NCBI RefSeq assembly: GCF_000379105.1
Contig: NZ_KB900609.1
Location: 3,593,078-3,657,077 of the forward strand
Origin: Methylobacterium sp. WSM2598
GTDB taxonomy: Bacteria > Pseudomonadota > Alphaproteobacteria > Rhizobiales > Beijerinckiaceae
Direction of reading: 5' to 3'
Length of the DNA: 64,000 nucleotides
Position numbers and translations under genes: made by a program
Shown here: piece by piece, positions 42,990 through 51,379 of the stretch
Numbering within the stretch: the first letter of the stretch is position 1
Layout of the letters: every line of letters begins with the position of its first letter
The notes under the pieces: model-generated
The model's database searches: none
What the model was told of the DNA's origin: nothing
Seen by the model: the letters and a program-made list of their open reading frames with translations, nothing else

Positions 42990-43323
42990 TGGCAGACGCT
43001 CTCCGGACGTGATCGCCCGGACCGCGGATGGTCCGCGGCCGGGCGGCTTCAGTCAGGCCGCGAGCGCGTCGTGGCCGGCGAGGCTCTCGGTCAGGAAGCT
43101 GATGAGCGGCTGCACCCGGTCGTTCGACTTCCTGCTCGATCCGAGAAGAACTACCCGCTTTCCTTCTGGCGTTCAACGCCGCGCCGTGCGGCCGGCCCGG
43201 CAGGGTGCGGCGGCCTCCGGACGGGCCGGGGCCGCCCAGACCGCTGGCTGTCTGTTCGGCCTCTCGCCAACTCGAGGTTGATCTGGCAGCGTCCGCGCCG
43301 CCTCGCTTCGGCAGGAGAGTGTG
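42912..43323. other. Intergenic region between LOV kinase and TehA-like gene
   Basis: Besides the family-2 repeat it holds the palindrome CCGCGGA-TGG-TCCGCGG (43022-43038), a possible terminator stem, and the minus-strand fragment described next. The last 130 bases should contain the promoter of the TehA-like gene. Confidence 0.5.
43053..43172 (-). pseudogene. Possible 3' remnant of a regulator gene
   Basis: A closed 39-codon frame on the minus strand reads VVLLGSSRKSNDRVQPLISF and LTESLAG before a TGA. It looks like a real C-terminus, perhaps of a LysR-type regulator, but no upstream part exists: an in-frame stop lies at 43173-43175. If so, a regulator once divergent from the TehA-like gene has been lost. 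Low confidence. Confidence 0.25.
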
Positions 43324-44319
43324 ATGGCCCGTTCGTTTCCGGCCGTTCCGGCCTCGTTCTTCGGCATGGTGCTGGGCCTCGTGGGGCTCGGGGCTGCGTG
43401 GCGGGCGGCCGCCCAGCTCTGGGGCGCCCCGTCCCTCGTCGGCGAGGCCGTGATGCTGCTCGGTGTGGCGGTCTGGGCCGCCGTGGCGGCGCTCTACGGG
43501 GCGAAGTGGCTGCGCGCCCGCCCGGCCGCCCTCGACGAGGCGCTGCACCCGGTCCAGTGCTGCTTCATCGGGCTCGCCGGGGTCTCGACCATGCTGGTCG
43601 CCCTGGCCGCCCTCCCGTACGCGCGGCCCCTCGCCTTCGTGCTGTTCGGGCTCGGCGGCCTGTTCACGCTCGGCTTCGCGGTCTGGCGCACGGGGGGCCT
43701 CTGGCAGGGCGGGCGCGACGTCGCCGCGACGACCCCGGTCCTCTACCTGCCGACCGTGGCGGGCGGCTTCGTCACGGCGGCGGCCGCCTCGGCCTTCGGC
43801 CTGCACGACCTCGCGCAGCTCGCCTTCGGGGCGGCGCTGCTGTCGTGGCTGGCGATCGAATCGGTGCTGCTGCACCGGCTCTACACCGGCCCGACCCTCG
43901 GCGCGGCCCTGCGCCCGACGCTGGGCATCCAGCTCGCGCCGCCGGCGGTCGGGGGCGTCGCCTTCCTGAGCCTCGGGGGCGATCCGGCCGGGCCGGTGGC
44001 GCTGGGGCTGTTCGGCTACGGCCTGCTGCAGGGATTGGTGATGCTGCGGCTCGTCCCCTTCCTGCGCGGGCAGGGCTTCTCCCCGGCCTTCTGGAGCTTC
44101 TCGTTCGGCGCGACGGCGCTGGCGTCCCTCGGCCTGCGGATCGGCGCGACCGGGCAGGCGCCCGCGGTCGCGGCTCTGGCGCCGCCGGTCTTCCTCGGCG
44201 CCAATCTGCTCGTCGGCTGGCTGGTGCTCGGGACGCTGCGGCTCCTGGCGGCGGGCCGGCTCGTCGCGGCGCCGGCCCCGCCGCCCCCGGCCGAGCCGCT
44301 GCTGCCGCAGGCGCGCTGA
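43324..44319 (+). CDS. tehA: TehA/SLAC1-type membrane protein
   Basis: A 331-residue inner-membrane protein of the tellurite-resistance/dicarboxylate transporter (TDT) family, related to plant SLAC1 anion channels. It has ten hydrophobic helices and the subgroup stretches PASFFGMVLGLVGLG at the N-terminus, HPVQCCFIGLAGVSTML, IQLAPPAVGGVAFLSLGG and FSPAFWSFSFGATALA. The signature helix Phe that gates SLAC1 falls in the usual place. GTG 43321 precedes, but ATG 43324 has AGGAG six bases upstream. It should move anions or a metabolite; tellurite resistance is only the historical name. Confidence 0.86.
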   Translation: MARSFPAVPASFFGMVLGLVGLGAAWRAAAQLWGAPSLVGEAVMLLGVAVWAAVAALYGAKWLRARPAALDEALHPVQCCFIGLAGVSTMLVALAALPYARPLAFVLFGLGGLFTLGFAVWRTGGLWQGGRDVAATTPVLYLPTVAGGFVTAAAASAFGLHDLAQLAFGAALLSWLAIESVLLHRLYTGPTLGAALRPTLGIQLAPPAVGGVAFLSLGGDPAGPVALGLFGYGLLQGLVMLRLVPFLRGQGFSPAFWSFSFGATALASLGLRIGATGQAPAVAALAPPVFLGANLLVGWLVLGTLRLLAAGRLVAAPAPPPPAEPLLPQAR

Positions 44320-44367
44320 CCCGAGGACGGACCGGCCCCGCCGCCTCCGCCACGGCTCGCGCATCAT

Positions 44368-44394
44368 GCGCCGAAGCGGTCACCGCTTCGGCGG
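44368..44394. terminator. Hairpin after the TehA-like gene
   Basis: CGCCGAAGCGGT (44369-44380) faces ACCGCTTCGGCG (44382-44393), twelve potential pairs around one base. It lies 50 bases after the stop codon. No T-run follows. Confidence 0.5.
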
Positions 44395-44440
44395 CGAACC
44401 GAAGGACCGCGTCAGCGAAGAATGATGCGACACCAAGTGG

Positions 44441-44473
44441 CGAGGTAGAATTGCACGGCGCAATTCCGCCTCG
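44441..44473. repeat. Interrupted palindrome with AT-rich core
   Basis: CGAGG-TA-GAATTGC and GCAATTC-CG-CCTCG pair around ACGGC: five pairs, a two-by-two internal loop, then seven pairs. It lies between the TehA-like and dienelactone hydrolase genes and may be a REP-type element. Confidence 0.55.
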
Positions 44474-44524
44474 CTTCGCGGCGCGGGCGGCGCCGCCCGT
44501 CCCGCTGTCTTGAGGGGAATCCCG

Positions 44525-45400
44525 ATGAGCATCTTCGAGCCCGATCTGCGCAGCCTCGCGGGCGAGACCCGGCCGTCTCGCCGTGCCGTGATGGTGACGA
44601 GCCTCGCCACCGGCTTCGCGCTGGCCGCGCAGCCCATCGCCGCGCAGACCGCCATCGCCACCGACGCGAACGGCCTCACCGCCGGCCAGGTGAAGGTCCC
44701 GACGCAGGATGGCGCGATCCCGGCCTACCGGGCGATGCCGGCGAGCGGCGGCCCCTTCCCGGTCGTGCTGGTGGTCCAGGAGATCTTCGGCGTCCACGAG
44801 CACATCAAGGATGTCTGCCGCCGCCTCGCCAAGCTCGGCTTCTACGCGGTGGCGCCGGAACTCTACGCCCGGCAGGGCGACGTCTCGGGCATGACCGACA
44901 TCCAGGCGATCGTCCGCGACGTGGTCGCGAAGGTGCCGGACGCGCAGGTGCTCGGCGACCTCGACGCGACGGTCGCCTTCGCCAAGGAATCCGGGCAGGC
45001 CGACACGGCGCGGCTCGGGATCACCGGCTTCTGCTGGGGCGGGCGCATCGTCTGGCTCTACGCGGCGCACAACCCCGCCCTGAAGGCCGGCGTCGCCTGG
45101 TACGGGCGGCTCGCGGGCGCCGCCACGCCGCTGCAGCCGAAGAACCCGCTCGACCTCGTGACCGCGCTGAAGGCGCCGGTGCTCGGCCTCTACGGCGGCG
45201 CCGACCCGGGCATCCCGGTGAGCACGGTCGACCAGATGCGGGAGGCCTGCCGGGCGGCGGGCAAGACCTGCGATCTCGTGGTCTATCCCGACACCCCCCA
45301 CGCCTTCAACGCCGATTACCGGCCGAGCTACCGTCCCGGGCCGGCCCGGGACGGCTGGCAGCGGCTGCAGGCCTGGTTCCGGCAGCACGGCGTGGCCTAA
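44525..45400 (+). CDS. Dienelactone hydrolase family protein, exported
   Basis: An alpha/beta hydrolase of 291 residues. The nucleophile Cys lies in [10 protein letters not shown], the Asp in [10 protein letters not shown] and the His in [11 protein letters not shown], the catalytic triad of dienelactone hydrolases. The N-terminus has consecutive Arg19-Arg20 ([16 protein letters not shown]) before a hydrophobic stretch ending AAQ, a likely Tat signal, so it should act in the periplasm. The natural substrate is unknown; exported members occur in many proteobacteria. ATG 44525 is preferred to 44510. Confidence 0.88.
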   Translation: MSIFEPDLRSLAGETRPSRRAVMVTSLATGFALAAQPIAAQTAIATDANGLTAGQVKVPTQDGAIPAYRAMPASGGPFPVVLVVQEIFGVHEHIKDVCRRLAKLGFYAVAPELYARQGDVSGMTDIQAIVRDVVAKVPDAQVLGDLDATVAFAKESGQADTARLGITGFCWGGRIVWLYAAHNPALKAGVAWYGRLAGAATPLQPKNPLDLVTALKAPVLGLYGGADPGIPVSTVDQMREACRAAGKTCDLVVYPDTPHAFNADYRPSYRPGPARDGWQRLQAWFRQHGVA

Positions 45401-45431
45401 GGATAAGGGACGGCCCCTCCGCCCGGGCCTC

Positions 45432-45644
45432 TCAGGCGGCCGCGTCGGACCCGGCGCGGCCCGCCTCCGCCCGGCCCGGCCCGGCGCCGCTCCGGCCGGC
45501 CGCGAGCGCGACCTGGTCGGGCACGTCCTCCTCGGAGCCCCACCAGATCGTCTCGCCGCTGCTCATCCGCGCGTAGCGGGCGAGCCCGTAGGTGCCGATC
45601 TCGACGATTCGTCCGGGCGCGCGCGCCCTCCCGGTAGCTGCCAT
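45432..45644 (-). CDS. Small hypothetical protein
   Basis: A 70-residue protein with a compact middle (IVEIGTYGLARYARMSSGET and IWWGSEEDVPDQVALAAG) and a Gly/Ala-rich tail. GGAG lies eight bases before the ATG at 45644. The WWGSEED stretch is too specific for a chance frame at this composition, so I believe it is a gene. No known family; convergent with the dienelactone hydrolase. Confidence 0.55.
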   Translation of the reverse strand: MAATGRARAPGRIVEIGTYGLARYARMSSGETIWWGSEEDVPDQVALAAGRSGAGPGRAEAGRAGSDAAA

Positions 45645-45828
45645 CGCCAGGTCTCCGTCTCCACGATCCGCCTACAAACGACGGGACGGGCCCGCGGGTT
45701 CGACGCGGGATGCGGCGTCCCGGCGCGGGCGCGATCGGTGCGCTGGCGCACCGACCTCGCGCGCACGGTCATGGCCGGGTCACACCCTGTCCTCATGTCA
45801 GCCCTGGCGCATACCGGACGAGGTGGGA

Positions 45829-46140
45829 ATGAGCACCGTCATCACCGATCTCGTGGCGGAGGCGATCCGGGAGGTGGACGCGCAGTTCGTCATTCCCTAC
45901 GGGATCGAGCCCCGCGACGCGCAGGCGCTCGCCCGCGCGGCCATCGCCGCCTACGGCGACGCGCTGGCCTCGGCCGGCCTCGCGATCGTGCCGCTCGCCG
46001 CCGCCGAGACGCTGCGGGCGCAGGACGCGCGGTCGCACGAGGCCCGCGCCCAGACCCGCGAGGGCCGGCAGGTCGCGGGCCGCGCGATCCTCAACGCGCG
46101 CCTGCGCCCCTACCGCTCCCTCGTCAGCCGCCGGGGCTGA
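45829..46140 (+). CDS. Small hypothetical protein
   Basis: A 103-residue, mainly helical cytoplasmic protein. AGGTGG precedes the ATG by one base, so spacing is poor, but no better start is seen. The sequence VAEAIREVDAQFVIPYGIEP and DAQALARAAIAAYGDALASA has normal protein character with few low-complexity runs. Not recognised. Confidence 0.6.
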   Translation: MSTVITDLVAEAIREVDAQFVIPYGIEPRDAQALARAAIAAYGDALASAGLAIVPLAAAETLRAQDARSHEARAQTREGRQVAGRAILNARLRPYRSLVSRRG

Positions 46141-46260
46141 GCGGGGTCCCTTTTTCCCGGGCCGGCCCTAAACTACCACGCCGGCCGGGCGGCCAAGGAG
46201 GGAGCGCGCAGCAGAGGGCGCCGGGCCGCGCGGCCCGCGCCCCGCCGAAGAGGATGCGTC

Positions 46261-46452
46261 ATGCTCTCGAGCCTCCGGTGCGCACTCGCCCTCACCGCTT
46301 CCCTGCTCGCCGCCGGGCCCGGTCCCGCCGCGGCGCAGGCCTCCTCCTGCCCGCCGGGCTACAAGGTCGCGGCCGGGGCCTGCGTGCGCAGCTGCCCGGG
46401 CGGCTTCGAGGATACCGGGCGGGCCTGCGTCTTCCGCAGCATGGGGCGCTGA
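46261..46452 (+). CDS. Small secreted Cys-rich protein
   Basis: A 63-residue product with a clear signal peptide (hydrophobic 7-17, cleavage near AAAQA). The mature part has four Cys, SSCPPGYKVAAGACVRSC and GRACVFRS, arranged for two disulfides. The CPPGY...C...CP.G pattern occurs in short exported proteins of Rhizobiales, function unknown to me. The gene stands alone. Confidence 0.65.
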   Translation: MLSSLRCALALTASLLAAGPGPAAAQASSCPPGYKVAAGACVRSCPGGFEDTGRACVFRSMGR

Positions 46453-46569
46453 TCCGCCCCGTGCGCCAGCGCAGGGACGCGGCGCCCGGCCCACGCAATC
46501 CTGCTGCAACGCAACTCGGGCAGGAGCTGGCGGGCCGGCGGGGACCGGCGGCATCCGTCAGGAGGGCTG

Positions 46570-46833
46570 ATGACGGGCAACGAGATTCCGACGCTGGGCG
46601 AGCTGTTCCGGGTCCGGGCTGTCACCGATGGCGAATTGAGCGCCGCCGTGACGTCCTTCTTCGCCGATCCGCGGCCCGGTCCGCGCGAGATCGCCCGCGG
46701 CATCCGCCTCGACATTGCGGCGGCGGTGGCGGCGCACGAATGGGCCTGCCGCGTGGTCGCCGACGAGGCGATCGTCGCGACGGCGCGGCGCAACGCCGTG
46801 CGCGCGGCGATCCTGCGGGCCCGCCCGCTCTGA
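46570..46833 (+). CDS. Small hypothetical protein
   Basis: An 87-residue helical protein starting with ATG 46570 behind AGGAGGGCTG. It begins MTGNEIPTLGELFRVRAVTD and has the segment AVAAHEWACRVVADEAIVAT. Not recognised; no membrane or signal segment. It converges on recX with seven bases between the stops. Confidence 0.6.
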   Translation: MTGNEIPTLGELFRVRAVTDGELSAAVTSFFADPRPGPREIARGIRLDIAAAVAAHEWACRVVADEAIVATARRNAVRAAILRARPL

Positions 46834-46840
46834 CCCGCGC

Positions 46841-47443
46841 TCACGGGGCCGGCTCGTCCTCCTCGTCGACGATGCGGCGGGCGAGGGCCGGCGCGAAACC
46901 CGCCCGCGCCAGCGCGGCGATGTCGCGCTGACGCGCCTCGACCCGGTCCTGAGATCGCCGCCAGGGCCCGAGCCGCCGCCGCCGCGCATAGGCGCGCGCC
47001 GCCGCTTCCTCGTCCTCCTCGGGGCCTTCCTGCCCCTCGCCCGCATGCGCGGCCAGGGCCGCCCGCACCGTGTCGCGGTCGACCCCCTTGGCGGCGAGCT
47101 TGGCCTGGATCGCCCGGGCGGAGCCGCCGCGGCGGCGCAGGCTGCGGACCTTGGCATCCGCGAAGGAGGCGTCGTCGACGAGCCCGGCCCGCCCGGCCCG
47201 CGCCACCACCGCCTCCACCATCGCGGCGAAATCCTCCGGCGCCTCGCCCCGCAGCCGGCAGCGCGCCTCCGCGCGCCGCAGCAGCACCCGCCGCAGCATC
47301 TCCGTCGAGGCGCCGTAGCGCTCCAGGTAGGCCAGGGCCGCGCGCTCCAGGGAGGCCGGGGTGATCGGCCGCGCCGTCTTTCCGCCATCCCGGTCGGCAT
47401 CCTGGCCGGGAGCAGGGATCGCGCGGGGCTCGTCCGGGTTCAT
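46841..47443 (-). CDS. recX: RecX family regulatory protein
   Basis: RecX binds RecA filaments and limits recombinase activity. The 200-residue protein shows the three-helix repeat pattern, with ALAYLERYGASTEMLRRVLL at the first repeat, GRAGLVDDASFADAKVRSLR in the second, and QAKLAAKGVDRDTVRAAL following. The two starts are ATG 47443 and ATG 47452, three codons further upstream; neither has a strong site. It is divergent from the TAXI protein gene with a 24-base gap, so the promoters overlap. recA is not in the window. Confidence 0.87.
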   Translation of the reverse strand: MNPDEPRAIPAPGQDADRDGGKTARPITPASLERAALAYLERYGASTEMLRRVLLRRAEARCRLRGEAPEDFAAMVEAVVARAGRAGLVDDASFADAKVRSLRRRGGSARAIQAKLAAKGVDRDTVRAALAAHAGEGQEGPEEDEEAAARAYARRRRLGPWRRSQDRVEARQRDIAALARAGFAPALARRIVDEEDEPAP

Positions 47444-47467
47444 AGGGCGCATCCGTTGCGAGGAGCG

Positions 47468-48859
47468 ATGCCCACGATACTGCACAGGCGCGATATCCTC
47501 TTCCTGACGGTCGGCCTCCTGCTGGTGGCCGTGACCGCCCTCGCCTTCGTCCTCACCCGCCCGACGACGCTGCGGGTCGCGGTCGGGCCGCGCGACGGCG
47601 TCGAGGCCCGGCTGATCGCGGCCTACGCGGAGGCGCTCGCCCGCGGCCAGGAGGATATACGCCTCAAGGTCGTGCCCTACGACGACGTGCGCGACAGCGC
47701 CGCGGCCCTGCAGGAGGGGCGCGCCGACCTCGCGGTGGTGCGGCCGGACGTGAAGCTGCCCGAGAACGGGCTCACGCTCGCGGTGCTGCACGACGAGGCG
47801 CTGATCATCGCCGCTCCCGCGGGCGCCGGCCTCGGCGAGCTCCCCGAACTCACCGGCAAGCGCCTCGGCCTCGTCGCCCGGCACGGCGCCGACCTGCCCT
47901 TCATGGCCAGCCTCCTCACCTATTACGACCTCGCCCAGGCTCCGGCGGAGCGGGCCGGCGTGCCCGGGACCGTGGCGCTGGTGCCCCTGCGGGCCGAGGA
48001 GGTGACGGCGGCGCTGACGGGCGGGCGCATCGACGCGGTCGCGGTGATCGCCGCCCCGTCCTCGCGCTGGGCGGGGCACGTGGTCCGGGCCGTGGAGGCC
48101 GCCTCGCCGGAGCACCGCGCGAGCTTCGTCGCGGTGCCGGACGGCGAGGCGATCCTCCAGCGCCTGCCCGAACTGCAGAGCGTGACCATCCCGGCCGGCA
48201 CCTTCGGGGGACGCCCCAAGCGCCCCGACGAGGAGGTGCGCACGGTCGGCGCCTCCTACCGGCTGATGGCGCGGGCCTCCCTCGACCGGGACACCGCCGC
48301 GCGGGTGACCCAGCACCTGTTCGAGCTGCGCTCCCGGCTCGCGGCCCGCACCACGACCGCGAACCTCGTCAAGGCGCCGGATTTCGACAGTTCCGTCGCG
48401 GCGACGAGCGCGCGGCTCCCCAACCACCCGGGGGCGGTGGATTACTTCGAGCGCGAGCAGCAGACCTTCCTGCAGCGCTACGAGGACCTGATCTACCTCG
48501 TGGCCTTCTTCGGGGGCGGGCTGGGCTCGGCCGGGGCCTGGATCGGCCAGCGGCTGGCGCGGGAGAAGCGGGCGCGCGTCGACGCCGTGCTCGACCGGCT
48601 GCTCGGCATCCTGAGGGAGGCCCGCACCGCCCCTGACCCGGCCGCGCTCGACGCGCTCGCGGTCGAGATCGACGGGCTCGTGGTCGACGTGGTCGGGCAT
48701 GCCCGCGCCCACGACACCGACATCCGCACGATGAGCGCGCTGATCCTGGCGGTGGACGCGGCCCGGGCGGCCATCGCCGATTGCCGGGGCGCGCGGGGCG
48801 AGGAGGCGCCGCGCGAGCGGGCCGCGCGGGTGCTGAGCCTGCACGCCCCGGGCGGGTAG
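47468..48859 (+). CDS. TAXI family TRAP-type solute-binding protein
   Basis: A 463-residue protein anchored by an N-terminal membrane helix (ILFLTVGLLLVAVTALAFVL). The periplasmic part has the TAXI pattern (LRVAVGPRDGVEARLIAAYA, GRADLAVVRPDVKLP, and GASYRLMARASL late in the domain). A second hydrophobic segment (LIYLVAFFGGGLGSAGAWIG) at about 350-375 leads to a cytoplasmic helical tail. That double-anchored form, without adjacent TRAP permease genes, suggests sensing or scaffolding rather than uptake. GAGGAG precedes ATG 47468. Confidence 0.83.
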   Translation: MPTILHRRDILFLTVGLLLVAVTALAFVLTRPTTLRVAVGPRDGVEARLIAAYAEALARGQEDIRLKVVPYDDVRDSAAALQEGRADLAVVRPDVKLPENGLTLAVLHDEALIIAAPAGAGLGELPELTGKRLGLVARHGADLPFMASLLTYYDLAQAPAERAGVPGTVALVPLRAEEVTAALTGGRIDAVAVIAAPSSRWAGHVVRAVEAASPEHRASFVAVPDGEAILQRLPELQSVTIPAGTFGGRPKRPDEEVRTVGASYRLMARASLDRDTAARVTQHLFELRSRLAARTTTANLVKAPDFDSSVAATSARLPNHPGAVDYFEREQQTFLQRYEDLIYLVAFFGGGLGSAGAWIGQRLAREKRARVDAVLDRLLGILREARTAPDPAALDALAVEIDGLVVDVVGHARAHDTDIRTMSALILAVDAARAAIADCRGARGEEAPRERAARVLSLHAPGG

Positions 48860-48871
48860 GCGGGCCGCCGC

Positions 48872-50299
48872 TTAGAGGGGGAGGACCTTGCCCGGATTCA
48901 TGATGTTGTCCGGGTCGATCGTCCGCTTGAGGCCGCGCATCAGGGCGAGGGCCGGGGCGCCGTGCTCGATCTCCATGAAGCGCATCTTCTTCTGGCCGAT
49001 GCCGTGCTCGCCCGTGCAGGTGCCCTCCATGGCGATCGCCCGGGCGACGAGGCGCTCGATGAAGCCCGTCACGCGGGCGATCTCGTCGGCATCGTCCATC
49101 ATCACCAGCGGCGAGGTGTGGAAGTTGCCGTCCCCGACATGGCCGGCGATCGGCGCGATGATCCCGCTCTCGACGATGTCCCGCTTGGTCGCGTCGACGC
49201 ATTCGGCGAGGCGCGAGATCGGTACGCAGACGTCGGTGGCGATCACCTTGGCGCCGGGGCGCATCCCGCTCGCGGCCCAGTAGACGTCGTGCCGGGCCTG
49301 CCAGAGGCGCGAGCGCTCCTCGGCCTTCGTCGCCCACTCGTAGGGGCCGCCGTCGAACTCGGCCGCGATCTCGCCGAAGCGCTCGGCCTGCTCGGCGACG
49401 CCGGCCTCCGAGCCGTGGAACTCCACGAGGAGCAGCGGCGTCTCGGGCAGCGAGAGCTTCGAGTAGGCGTTGCAGGCCGCCACCTGCACCTCGTCGAGGA
49501 GTTCGATCCGCGCCACCGGCAGCCCGGACTGGATGGTCAGGATCACCGCGTCGCAGGCGGCCTTGATGGTCGGGAAGGGGCAGATCCCCGCCGAGATCGC
49601 CTCCGGGATGCCCGAGAGCCGCAGCGTCAGCTCCGTGATGATGCCGAGCGTGCCCTCCGAACCCACGAGCAGGCGGGTGAGGTCGTAGCCGGCCGAGCTC
49701 TTGCGCGCCCGCGAGCCGGTGCGCAGGATCTCGCCGTTCGGCAGCACCGCGGTCAGCGCCAGGACGTTGTCCTTCATGGTGCCGTAGCGCACCGCGTTGG
49801 TGCCCGAGGCCCGCGTCGCCGCCATGCCGCCCAGGGAGGCGTCCGCGCCGGGATCGATCGGGAAGAACAGCCCCTGGTCGCGCAGGTGCTCGTTCAGCGC
49901 CTTGCGGGTGACGCCCGGCTGCACCACGCAGTCGAGATCCTCCGCGTGCACGGCCAGCACCCGGTTCATGCCCGAGAGGTCGACCGAGACGCCGCCGTAG
50001 GGGGCGTTCACGTGGCCCTCCAGCGAGGTGCCGGTGCCGAAGGCGACGACCGGCATGCGGTGGGCCGCGCAGACCCGCACGACCGCCTGCACCTCCTCGG
50101 TGCTGTCGACGAACACGACCGCGTCCGGCGGCTGGTTCGGCACCCAGGTCAGGGTGCTGCCGTGCTGCTCGCGCACCGCCTGGGAGGTGACGAGGCGGTT
50201 GCCGAACTGCGCCGCCAGCGCCGCCGTGACGGCCGCCACGGTCTCCGGGCTCGGGCGCTCGCGCAGCGCGGGCAGGGGGGCGGGGCTCGCGGCGTTCAT
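48872..50299 (-). CDS. FAD-binding oxidase (D-lactate dehydrogenase/GlcD-like)
   Basis: A 475-residue flavoenzyme of the VAO/GlcD type that oxidises D-lactate or a related 2-hydroxyacid and passes electrons to the respiratory chain. The FAD-binding half has PVVAFGTGTSLEGHVNAPYG and ASLGGMAATRASGTNAVRYG; the C-terminal half ends GTCTGEHGIGQKKMRFME, the typical His-bearing loop. ATG 50299 has GGGAG six bases upstream, better than the upstream ATG 50314. It is divergent from the thioesterase, with the 23-bp repeat in the 405-base intergenic region. Confidence 0.9.
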   Translation of the reverse strand: MNAASPAPLPALRERPSPETVAAVTAALAAQFGNRLVTSQAVREQHGSTLTWVPNQPPDAVVFVDSTEEVQAVVRVCAAHRMPVVAFGTGTSLEGHVNAPYGGVSVDLSGMNRVLAVHAEDLDCVVQPGVTRKALNEHLRDQGLFFPIDPGADASLGGMAATRASGTNAVRYGTMKDNVLALTAVLPNGEILRTGSRARKSSAGYDLTRLLVGSEGTLGIITELTLRLSGIPEAISAGICPFPTIKAACDAVILTIQSGLPVARIELLDEVQVAACNAYSKLSLPETPLLLVEFHGSEAGVAEQAERFGEIAAEFDGGPYEWATKAEERSRLWQARHDVYWAASGMRPGAKVIATDVCVPISRLAECVDATKRDIVESGIIAPIAGHVGDGNFHTSPLVMMDDADEIARVTGFIERLVARAIAMEGTCTGEHGIGQKKMRFMEIEHGAPALALMRGLKRTIDPDNIMNPGKVLPL

Positions 50300-50704
50300 G
50301 CTCGTCTCCCTCATGGCTCTCCGGACGCGGCCGGCGCGCCCGGTCCGGTCCCCGGGCCTCGATTCTTCCAAAGCCCTCTACGCGCCCTTCATCCCGGTGT
50401 CATACGAAATCCCGCCGGGGGACCTGCCGGGGGCTTGCCGGGGGACCTGCCGGGGGCTTGCCGGGGGACCTGCCGGGGGCTTGCCGGGGGACCTGCCGGG
50501 GGCTTGCCGGCCGCGAACCCATCCCGCTGCTTTTGCGGCGGAATGTCGCGCCTGCTGATTTGTTGTGCAAATATCACGGTCAAGTCTTTGAGGGCCGGCT
50601 TGGCCGCATCGGCCCCCTCCTCCTGGGGGGTAGACCTTTTGGCCGAGCGTGCTACCTCGGGTGACGCTGTCCCGAGATCCCGCCGCGCTTGCCAGGAGTC
50701 CGCC
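50300..50704. other. Divergent intergenic region with 23-bp repeats
   Basis: Contains four 23-bp repeats (50415-50506) and then a less GC-rich stretch around 50550-50600 (TTTGTTGTGCAAATATCACG), which is the likeliest promoter area for the thioesterase. No gene is supported. Confidence 0.5.
50415..50506 (+). repeat. 23-bp tandem repeat, four exact copies
   Basis: Each unit joins CCGGGGGACCTG and CCGGGGGCTTG, so an inner half-repeat of 11-12 bases runs eight times. Guanine runs of five recur at 11-12 base spacing, which could allow G-quadruplex formation on the plus strand. Confidence 0.9.
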
Positions 50705-51259
50705 ATGGCAGACGAGCGTTCCGCATCGGTATTCTTCTTCGCGCCATTCGTCTCGTCGACGATGCCGATCGAACCGGCCTGGATCGACTATAACGGCCAT
50801 CTCAACATGGCCTACTACCACGTGATCTTCGATCGCGCGGTCGACGAGGCCTTCGAAATCGTCGGGCTCGGGCCCGAATATATCGCGGAGCGCGGCGCCA
50901 CCTACTTCGCCGCCGAGGTTCACGTGCGCTATCGGCGGGAGCTGACGGCGGACGACCGGGTGCGCGTGACGCTGCAGCTGGTCGATTTCGACGAGAAGCG
51001 CCTGCACTTCTACCTGGAGATCCGCCACGCCCAGGAGGGCTGGGTGGCGGCGTCGTCCGAGAACATGGCGCTGCACGTCGACGCGACGAGCCGCCGGGTG
51101 ACGCCCTTCCCGCCCGACATCCTCGCCAACCTCGCGGTGATGCGGGCGTGCCACGCCCGGCTGCCGCGGCCGGAGGATCTAGGCCGGGTGATCGGCATCC
51201 CGCGCCGCGCCCGGCGGGACGGGGACGCGGTCGCGGTCCTGGCCGGCGCGCGGCACTGA
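50705..51259 (+). CDS. Acyl-CoA thioesterase-like hotdog protein
   Basis: A 184-residue hotdog-fold thioesterase. The active-site signature is PAWIDYNGHLNMAYYHVIFD (Asp in DYNGHLN), followed by VHVRYRRELTADDRVRVTLQ and the strand FYLEIRHAQEGWVAASSEN. It resembles the thioesterases found beside or fused to carnitine dehydrogenase, but no such gene is near. AGGAG precedes the ATG by seven bases. It is convergent with the WcbI-like fusion gene; the family-1 repeat fills the gap between them. Confidence 0.87.
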   Translation: MADERSASVFFFAPFVSSTMPIEPAWIDYNGHLNMAYYHVIFDRAVDEAFEIVGLGPEYIAERGATYFAAEVHVRYRRELTADDRVRVTLQLVDFDEKRLHFYLEIRHAQEGWVAASSENMALHVDATSRRVTPFPPDILANLAVMRACHARLPRPEDLGRVIGIPRRARRDGDAVAVLAGARH

Positions 51260-51275
51260 GCGGGCGCCCGCGGCG

Positions 51276-51379
51276 AGAGCGTTCTCCGACGACGTGGATG
51301 CCGGTCCGTCGGAGACAACACGGCAGCATGACGGACCGAGAGCAGCCCCCGAGTGCGGCGTGATCGGGCGCTGCTCTAG
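51276..51379 (-). repeat. Family-1 composite palindromic repeat, copy 3
   Basis: A diverged copy in the same orientation as copy 1. The ends are AGAGCGTTCTCCGACGACG and GCTGCTCTAG, with the inner stem GAGCAGC / GCTGCTC. Its last bases contain the CTA that forms the stop codon of the convergent fusion gene. Confidence 0.7.

Noticed and set aside
50415..50506. CRISPR-like array
   Set aside because: Exact 23-bp tandem units without spacers and no cas genes nearby.
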